Of a DNA stretch of 64,000 nucleotides, positions 58,654 to 64,000 are shown in pieces. Positions within the stretch are counted from its first letter, which is position 1, and the number at the start of each line of letters is the position of its first letter. The stretch spans positions 297,298-361,297 of the forward strand of contig NZ_BSTJ01000013.1 in assembly GCF_030269445.1 (NCBI RefSeq), given 5' to 3'. The stretch comes from Actinoallomurus iriomotensis (GTDB lineage: Bacteria > Actinomycetota > Actinomycetes > Streptosporangiales > Streptosporangiaceae). The notes beneath the pieces were generated by a model. The model saw only the letters and a program-made list of their open reading frames with translations, ran no database searches and had not been told where the DNA came from. The position numbers and the translations under genes are program-made.

Positions 58654-60003
58654 GTGCACGTGTTCGCGGCGGCGACACCGGCCGACCTGACGGCCGCCCG
58701 GGCGCAGATGGCGCTGTCCCTGGGCTGGCACATCATCCTCGCCTGCTTCGGCGTGGGCATGCCCGCGCTCACCGTCTTCGCCGAGTGGCGCGGCCTGCGG
58801 ACCGGCAACGAGGACTACGTACGGCTGGCGCGCCAGTGGGCCCGGGCGATGGGCGTGCTGTTCGCCGTCGGCGCGGTCTCCGGCACGATCCTCTCGTTCG
58901 AGATGGGGCTGCTCTGGCCCGGCCTGATGGCGACGTACGGCCAGGTCATCGGCCTGCCGTTCGCGCTGGAGGGGTTCGCGTTCTTCATCGAGGCGATCTT
59001 CCTGGGCATCTACCTGTACGCCTGGGACCGGTTGTCGCCGCACCGGCACGTGCTGACCGGCCTGCCGGTCTGCGTCGCCGGGGTCGCCTCCGCCTTCTTC
59101 GTCGTCGCCGCGAACGCCTGGATGAACCAGCCGCGCGGCTTCGACCTGGTGAACGGCGCCGTCACGCGGGTACGGCCGTGGCGGGCGCTGTTCAACCCGG
59201 CCATGCCCTGGCAGGTCGTGCACATGGTCCTGGCCGCCTTCATGGTCACCGGGTTCGGCATCGCGAGCGTGTACGCCGCCGGGATGCTGCGGGGCCGCCG
59301 TGACCGGTACCACCGGATCGGCCTCCTGCTCCCATTCATCGTCGCGGCGGTCGTGACGCCGGTACAGATCGTCGTCGGCGACACCCTGGCGCGGTTCCTG
59401 GCGACCCGCCAGCCCGCCAAGCTCGCCGCGATCGAGGGCCTGAACCACACCGGCTCCCACCGGCCCATCTCGGTCGGCGGCCTGTACCTGGGCGGGCGGA
59501 TCCGGTACGCCCTGCGCATCCCCGACGGCCTGTCGCTCCTCGTCGGCTACCGGCCCGGCGCGGTGGTGCAGGGCCTGGACAGAGTGCCGCCCGCCGACCG
59601 GCCTCCGATCAACCCGGTGCACCTGAGCTTCCAGGCGATGGTGGCGATCGGGTTCGGGCTGCTGGCCCTGTCCGCCTGGCTCGCCCTGTCCTGGTGGCGG
59701 CGGCGTGACCTGCCGCGGTCGCGGTGGTTCCTCTGGTTCTGCGCGGTCGCCGGGGTCGCCTCCGTGGTCGCGCTGGAGGCCGGCTGGGTCACCACCGAGG
59801 TCGGCCGGCAGCCGTGGATCGTGTGGCACCACCAGCGCACGGCCGACGCGGTCAACCCGGCGCCCGGCCTGTGGGCAGGCCTCGTCGCAGTGCTGGTCGT
59901 CTACACCGTGCTCACCGTGGCGATCGCGTACGTCCTGAACCGGCTCCGGAGCCGCCCGGTCGGCGCGCCACAGGAAGGCTGGGCCGAGGAGTACGAACCA
60001 TGA
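58654..60003 (+). CDS. cydA: Cytochrome bd-type quinol oxidase subunit I
   Basis: A 449-residue integral membrane subunit; GTG 58654. Haem-ligand region LSLGWHIILACFGVG, the second helix, and GMLLWPGLMATYGQ-like segment (EMGLLWPGLMATYGQVIGLP) with FALEGFAFFIEAIFLGIYLY. The quinol loop is short, as in CIO-type cyanide-insensitive oxidases. With CydB it reduces oxygen at the membrane. CydDC, the usual export partner, is not in the window. ATGA overlap with cydB. Confidence 0.92.
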   Translation: MHVFAAATPADLTAARAQMALSLGWHIILACFGVGMPALTVFAEWRGLRTGNEDYVRLARQWARAMGVLFAVGAVSGTILSFEMGLLWPGLMATYGQVIGLPFALEGFAFFIEAIFLGIYLYAWDRLSPHRHVLTGLPVCVAGVASAFFVVAANAWMNQPRGFDLVNGAVTRVRPWRALFNPAMPWQVVHMVLAAFMVTGFGIASVYAAGMLRGRRDRYHRIGLLLPFIVAAVVTPVQIVVGDTLARFLATRQPAKLAAIEGLNHTGSHRPISVGGLYLGGRIRYALRIPDGLSLLVGYRPGAVVQGLDRVPPADRPPINPVHLSFQAMVAIGFGLLALSAWLALSWWRRRDLPRSRWFLWFCAVAGVASVVALEAGWVTTEVGRQPWIVWHHQRTADAVNPAPGLWAGLVAVLVVYTVLTVAIAYVLNRLRSRPVGAPQEGWAEEYEP

Positions 60004-60998
60004 CCTCTGCACAGTGGTTGCTGGTGCTGACCTGGGTCGGGGTGACCCTGTACGCCCTGCTGGGCGGGGCCGACTTCGGCGGCGGCTTCTGGGACATGCT
60101 GGCGGGCGGGGCCCGGCGCGGGTTCGCGCAGCGACGGCTCATCGAGCACTCGATCGGACCGGTCTGGGAGGCGAACCACGTCTGGCTCATCTTCGTCCTG
60201 GTCATGTTCTGGACGTGCTTCCCACGGGTGTTCGCCTCCGTGGCCTCGACCCTGTACATCCCGCTGACCCTCATCGCGTTCGGCATCATCGCCCGCGGCG
60301 CGGCGTTCGCGTTCCGCAAGGCCAGCACCGAGCTGTGGCAGCTGCGGCTGTTCGGCGGAGCGTTCGCGCTGTCGTCGATCCTCACGCCGTTCTTCCTGGG
60401 CACGGTCGCGGGCGGCGTCGCGTCCGGGCGCGTGCCCCCGGGCCTGGCCCGGGGCGACCTGCTGACGAGCTGGTGGAACCCCACGTCGGTGCTGGCGGGC
60501 CTGGTCGCCGTCGGCAGTACGGCGTACCTGGCGGCCGTCTACCTCACCGGCGACGCCCGCCGCGGCGGTGATACCGGGCTGGCGGAGGCGTTCCGGCACC
60601 GCGCCCTGGTCACCGCCGTGGTGACCGGCGCGATCGTCCTGGGCGGCATCGTCGTCCTTCGCGACGACGCTCCACGGCTGTACGCCGGGCTGACGGGGCG
60701 CGCGCTGCCCCTCGTCGCCGTGTCGGGGTTCGCGGGGATCGTGTCACTGGTCCTGCTCCTGCTGCGTCACTACACGACGGCCCGGCTGGCGGCCGGACTC
60801 GCCGTCGCGGCGGTGCTCTGGGGGTGGGCGGCCGCGCAGTACCCGCTGCTGCTCCCACCGGACGTCACCGTCACCCGCGCCGCCGCCGACCCGCCGGTCC
60901 TGCACGCGACCCTGGCCTCGGTCGTCGTGGGAATGGTCCTGCTGGTGCCGTCCCTGCTGTGGCTGTTCGCGCTCTTCCAGCGAACACCGAAACGGTGA
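60000..60998 (+). CDS. cydB: Cytochrome bd-type quinol oxidase subunit II
   Basis: A 332-residue membrane subunit from ATG 60000, overlapping the cydA stop. Landmarks: LYALLGGADFGGGFWDML in the first helix and IGPVWEANHVWLIFVLVMFW, then AFPVVFA-like WTCFPRVFASVASTLYIPL. About eight membrane segments. Completes the bd oxidase dimer. Confidence 0.92.
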   Translation: MTSAQWLLVLTWVGVTLYALLGGADFGGGFWDMLAGGARRGFAQRRLIEHSIGPVWEANHVWLIFVLVMFWTCFPRVFASVASTLYIPLTLIAFGIIARGAAFAFRKASTELWQLRLFGGAFALSSILTPFFLGTVAGGVASGRVPPGLARGDLLTSWWNPTSVLAGLVAVGSTAYLAAVYLTGDARRGGDTGLAEAFRHRALVTAVVTGAIVLGGIVVLRDDAPRLYAGLTGRALPLVAVSGFAGIVSLVLLLLRHYTTARLAAGLAVAAVLWGWAAAQYPLLLPPDVTVTRAAADPPVLHATLASVVVGMVLLVPSLLWLFALFQRTPKR

Positions 60999-61104
60999 TG
61001 AGCTCCTCGCTCATATTGCCGATTCCGCAAATTCTCGTGCGATTCGCGGAGGTTCCGGTGAGGGTGGTCGCCGTGTTCGCCTGCCCCGATCCGAGAGGAC
61101 GACC

Positions 61105-61611
61105 ATGCCACCAACGCGCCGCTCCGCCGAGCAACGTCGCGACGCCGGCCCCCCGAAGACCGGGCCCGGGGAGAAGGACGTGCTGGTGGGCTTCCTCGAC
61201 TACCTGCGCGCCGCGGTGATCGCCAAGACGACCGGCGTCCCGGAACCGCAGATCCGCACGCCCGGCGTCACGTCGGGAACGAACCTGCTCGGCCTGGTCA
61301 AGCACCTCACCCACGTCGAACGCCACTGGTTGCTCGGCCATTCGATCACCGACTGGCAAGCCACATTCCATCCGGAACCGGACGAAAGCGCCGACGACCT
61401 TCTCCTCGCCTACCGGGAGACCACGGCCCGCGCGAACGAGGTGATCGCCGCCTGCCCCGACCTCGCCGCGGCCGGACCGCGCCCGGGCGGGCGGTCCGGC
61501 CCGGCGCCGTCCCTGCGCTGGACCCTCACCCACCTGATCGAGGAGACCGGGCGCCACGCCGGGCACGCCGACATCCTGCGCGAACTCATCGACGGCGCCA
61601 CCGGACGCTGA
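61105..61611 (+). CDS. DinB/DUF664 family protein
   Basis: A 168-residue four-helix protein of the DinB-like superfamily. Metal-ligand histidines are placed as expected: NLLGLVKHLTHVERHWLLGH near residues 71-90 and WTLTHLIEETGRHAGHADIL near 135-155. In actinomycetes many members are mycothiol- or bacillithiol-dependent transferases. The N-terminal 25 residues are low complexity, and an internal start is possible. Monocistronic. Confidence 0.82.
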   Translation: MPPTRRSAEQRRDAGPPKTGPGEKDVLVGFLDYLRAAVIAKTTGVPEPQIRTPGVTSGTNLLGLVKHLTHVERHWLLGHSITDWQATFHPEPDESADDLLLAYRETTARANEVIAACPDLAAAGPRPGGRSGPAPSLRWTLTHLIEETGRHAGHADILRELIDGATGR

Positions 61612-61674
61612 CCCGGCAAGCCCGAACCCCTCGAGCGAAGGCGCCGGCGCGTGCGGGCGCATATCCTTCGGCGC

Positions 61675-62286
61675 ATGACCGCCGAGGAGTTGCCGGGCGT
61701 GGGCCCGCACCCGCGTCCGTGGCCGGACGACCCGCGCCTCGATCCGGTGCTGCTGACCGAGGGGGACCGGCGCAACGTCGTCGATCAGTACCGGTACTGG
61801 AGCAACGCGGCGATCGTCGCCGACCTCGACACGCGCCGGCACCCGTTCCACGTCGCGATCGAGAACTGGCAGCACGACTTCAACATCGGCGCGGTCGTCC
61901 GCAACGCCAACGCGTTTCTCGCCGCCGAGGTGCACATCGTGGGCCGCCGCCGCTGGAACCGCCGCGGCGCCATGGTCACCGACCGCTACCAGCACGTCCG
62001 CCACCACCCGGAGACCGGAGACCTGGTCAAGTGGTGCCGCGACCGCGACCTGCCGATCATCGGCATCGACAACCTGCCCGGGTCCCGCCCGATCCAGGCC
62101 GCCGAACTCCCGCGCGCCTGCCTGATGCTGTTCGGCCAGGAGGGGCCGGGCCTCTCGGAGGAGGCGCGGGCCGCCGCCGACATCGTGCTGCACATCCCGC
62201 AGTACGGCTCCACCCGCTCGATCAACGCGGGCGTGGCCAGCGGCGTCGCCATGTACGAGTGGATCCGCCGGCACGCCGAAGCCTGA
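61675..62286 (+). CDS. SpoU (TrmH)-family RNA 2'-O-methyltransferase
   Basis: About 203 residues from ATG 61675; GTG 61651 upstream is an alternative. The three SPOUT motifs are clear: motif 1 NWQHDFNIGAVVRNANAFLA, motif 2 CLMLFGQEGPGLSEEA, motif 3 IPQYGSTRSINAGVASGVAM. The trefoil-knot methyltransferase uses SAM to methylate rRNA or tRNA ribose. Target position unknown. Monocistronic. Confidence 0.92.
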   Translation: MTAEELPGVGPHPRPWPDDPRLDPVLLTEGDRRNVVDQYRYWSNAAIVADLDTRRHPFHVAIENWQHDFNIGAVVRNANAFLAAEVHIVGRRRWNRRGAMVTDRYQHVRHHPETGDLVKWCRDRDLPIIGIDNLPGSRPIQAAELPRACLMLFGQEGPGLSEEARAAADIVLHIPQYGSTRSINAGVASGVAMYEWIRRHAEA

Positions 62287-62311
62287 CGGCCCCGTCCCGT
62301 ACGGGACGCCT

Positions 62312-62956
62312 CTATGAGCCGTGCCGGGGCAGCCGGCGCAGTCCGTTCTCCAGCAGCGCGAACGCGTGTTCGGCGTCGTCCACCGCGCCCGCGTACCGCT
62401 CGTCGGCGGTCTCGCCGGACGCCAGCCGTGTGGCGTTGTCCAGGGCCAGCGTCCAGTGGACCGCGACGATCTGGGCGGCCGCCAGCCGGGCGGTGAGGTC
62501 CGGGGTGTCGGCCGTCTCGCGCAACGCCTCGGCGAGCGTGCGCTCTCCCGTACTCCTGAAGCGCTCCAACCGGACGATCAGGGCCGGCGTCTCGAGGATC
62601 ATCCGGAAGAGCGCGCGGATGTCCGGGCGGTCGTTGAGGCCGCTGAACGGGTCCCGCCGGCGCAATCCGTCGAGGAAGTGCTCGCGCAGGGCGGCCAGCG
62701 GCGTCATGCGCTCCGGCCGGGCGCGTACGACTCGTGCGCTCTCCGTCTCGTGGTCGGCGAAGCGGTGCACGACGAGGTCTTCCTTGGCCGGGAAGTACGC
62801 GAACAGCGTGCGCTTGGACACCTCGGCCGCCTCGGCGACCTGGGCCACCGAGACCTGGTCGAAGCCGCGTTCGAGGAACAGGGCGATCGCCGCTTCGGAG
62901 ATCGCCGCATGGGTCCGCCGCTTCTTGCGCTCCCGCAGTCCGGGCTGCTCGGTCAC
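62312..62956 (-). CDS. TetR-family transcriptional regulator
   Basis: About 214 residues from GTG 62956. The helix-turn-helix reads AAIALFLERGFDQVSVAQVA and VSKRTLFAYFPAKEDLVVHR. The C-terminal domain is of the AcrR_C type. It is divergent from a flavin monooxygenase gene, and a 24-bp palindrome lies in the spacer, a usual arrangement for a drug- or aromatic-responsive repressor. Confidence 0.9.
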   Translation of the reverse strand: MTEQPGLRERKKRRTHAAISEAAIALFLERGFDQVSVAQVAEAAEVSKRTLFAYFPAKEDLVVHRFADHETESARVVRARPERMTPLAALREHFLDGLRRRDPFSGLNDRPDIRALFRMILETPALIVRLERFRSTGERTLAEALRETADTPDLTARLAAAQIVAVHWTLALDNATRLASGETADERYAGAVDDAEHAFALLENGLRRLPRHGS

Positions 62957-62998
62957 GGCGTCCACGGTAGCAGTGAGCCGCACTCGGTCGATTTCTAC

Positions 62999-63022
62999 AC
63001 CTGGTATACATTTACACCGGGT
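62999..63022. promoter_or_regulatory. 24-bp palindromic TetR operator
   Basis: Twenty of 24 positions are self-complementary (outer halves ACCTGGTAT and ACACCGGGT). It lies 42 bases from the TetR start and 19 bases before the monooxygenase TTG. Confidence 0.6.
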
Positions 63023-63041
63023 CTATCGAGGAGGGATCACG

Positions 63042-63881
63042 TTGACGGACGTCGAGACGGAGGTCGTCATCGCGGGAGCCGGTCCGACCGGCCTCACGCT
63101 GGCGTACGAGCTGGCGCTGGCCGGGGTGGAGACCCTGGTGCTGGAGAAGCTGCCGCGGCGCGTCGAACAGGTGAAGGGCGGCGCGATCCAGCCCCGTACC
63201 GCCGAACTGCTGGAGATGCGCGGGCTGCTGAAGCCGTTGCTCCGCCGCGCGATGCCGCGCGACCCGGTCGGGGGTCACTTCGCGATGCTGCCGGTGCCGC
63301 TGGACTGCACGCCGTGGCAGACCCGGCACCCGTACCCGATCACGATTCCCCAGTGGGAGATCGAGGAGGTGCTGGAGGAGCGGGCGGCCGCCCGCGGCGC
63401 GCGGATCCGGCGCGGCGCCGCGGTCGACGGGGTGGAGAACGGCGACGGCGTGACCGTGTCGGCGGACGGGCTGCGCGTACGGGCGCGGCACCTCGTCGCC
63501 TGCGACGGCGGCCGGAGCACGGTCCGCAAACTCCTCGGGCTGCCGTTCCCCGGCCGGCCCGGGACCTACCTCGCCGTGCTGGCCGACGTCCGGCTGTCCG
63601 CCACGTCGTCGCTGGTGCCACGGCGGGTGGGGCACATCAGCGGCCTGACGCGACAGGTGAACGGCTACTGGGCGATGCTCGTGCCGGTCGGCGGCGACCG
63701 GTACCGGCTCACGTTCGGCCGGGAGGACGAGACGGAGGCCACCCGGGACACCCCGGTCACCCGCGAGGAGATCGCCGCCGCGCTGCGCGCCGTGTACGGC
63801 GAGGAGACCGTGCTGGGCGAGGTGGACAACGCCTCGCGGTTCACCGACGCGACCCGGCAGGTGGAGCACTACCTGTACTGA
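63042..63881 (+). pseudogene. FAD-dependent monooxygenase (PHBH/PheA-type), 3'-truncated
   Basis: Starts at TTG 63042 with GAGGAGGG upstream. The N-terminal FAD site is intact (VVIAGAGPTGLTLAYELALA), as is CDGGRSTVRKLLGL near residue 150. The frame ends after VEHYLY at residue 279, just where full-length homologues (about 480-540 residues) continue with GRV and the GDAAH flavin-binding motif. The stop is formed at or next to the edge of an IS481-type element. The product would lack the second FAD motif and the C-terminal domain, so it is likely inactive. Confidence 0.75.
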
Positions 63882-64000
63882 CCACGGAGGTTGGTACGGC
63901 GACACGGGTGGATGATCTTGAAATAGGTGAGGGCCTTCTGGCTCGGTGTGGATTGCGACATCTACATCGACCAGAAAGGCCCCCATGCCGCACCGTAACG
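63879..64000 (+). mobile_element. 5' end of an IS481-family insertion sequence
   Basis: The sequence after the broken monooxygenase is non-coding until ATG 63985, which reads MPHRN and is cut by the window edge. The leader (around 63935-63984) and MPHRN match what I recall of IS481-family transposases, which begin MPHRNAxL or MPHRNAR. The exact left end is not fixed; it lies at or just before the stop codon of the truncated gene. Confidence 0.6.
63985..64000 (+). CDS. IS481-family transposase, partial
   Basis: Only five codons (MPHRN) are inside the window, preceded by AAAGG about 7 bases upstream. Family is inferred from these residues and the leader sequence. Confidence 0.5.

Noticed and set aside
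1..64000. CRISPR arrays, tRNA or rRNA genes, replication origins.
   Set aside because: No regularly spaced direct repeats, no cloverleaf or rRNA-like stretches, and no DnaA-box clusters were seen on reading both strands; this was by eye, so a weak tRNA could be missed.

Overview
The window is very GC-rich, has actinobacterial codon use with many GTG/TTG starts, and carries PknB-type kinases, MmyB-type XRE regulators, an ECF41-like sigma factor and DUF3099. This points to a filamentous actinomycete, probably Streptosporangiales/Thermomonosporaceae or a Streptomyces relative. It reads as chromosomal accessory and metabolic DNA. No rRNA, tRNA or CRISPR array was seen.

Layout. 1-5507: polyamine ABC transporter (ATPase, lipoprotein, two permeases) plus an aminobutyraldehyde-type dehydrogenase. 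5517-6580: GNAT and PPOX-fold enzymes. 6711-8611: an unknown protein followed by an XRE-ImmA/IrrE metallopeptidase, arranged like a toxin-antitoxin pair. 8959-9972: a fulvocin C-like disulfide-rich peptide precursor with a thioredoxin-like N-terminal domain. 10066-11409: an IS5-family element with an extra small gene inside its inverted repeats. 11584-18620: two membrane Ser/Thr kinases flanking a secreted pyroglutamyl-peptidase-like protein, a MetE-like methyltransferase and a stand-alone Clp-N protein. 18717-23348: MoxR, VWA, an Rv2629/Vms1-like protein and DUF3099, convergent with a second Rv2629/Vms1-like gene. 23446-28234: HAD phosphatase, a small-protein/ECF-sigma/unknown trio, a Tat-exported phospholipase C-like enzyme and a DeoR regulator. 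28277-37975: regulator-enzyme pairs (MarR-MDR, TetR-ADH, TetR-MDR), an orphan sugar ABC ATPase, and an ECF41 sigma factor facing two AhpD-like genes. 38035-47828: a carbohydrate locus with GH127, GH2-LamG and a YtfQRT/YjfF-type furanose importer. 47984-54068: DUF2218-GNAT fusion, two MmyB-type regulators, an MDR, a phosphotransferase and a DHA2 exporter. 54118-57371: an SMP-30 remnant and a membrane-anchored P-loop/TPR ATPase downstream of two small genes. 57419-62956: winged-helix protein, cytochrome bd oxidase (cydAB), DinB-like, SpoU methyltransferase and TetR. 63042-64000: a flavin monooxygenase that breaks off at what appears to be the end of an IS481-family element.

The items most worth a second look are the thioredoxin-fulvocin fusion (8959-9972), the divergent pair of ECF41-type promoters (TGTCACA-N16-CATC on both strands at 35234-35320) serving the sigma gene and an AhpD-like gene that has lost its CxxC, the IS passenger gene, the C15-like protein with serine at the nucleophile position, the XRE-ImmA pair, and the unknown sigma-factor trio. 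Functions are assigned from recognised motifs and family resemblance only; no database search was run.
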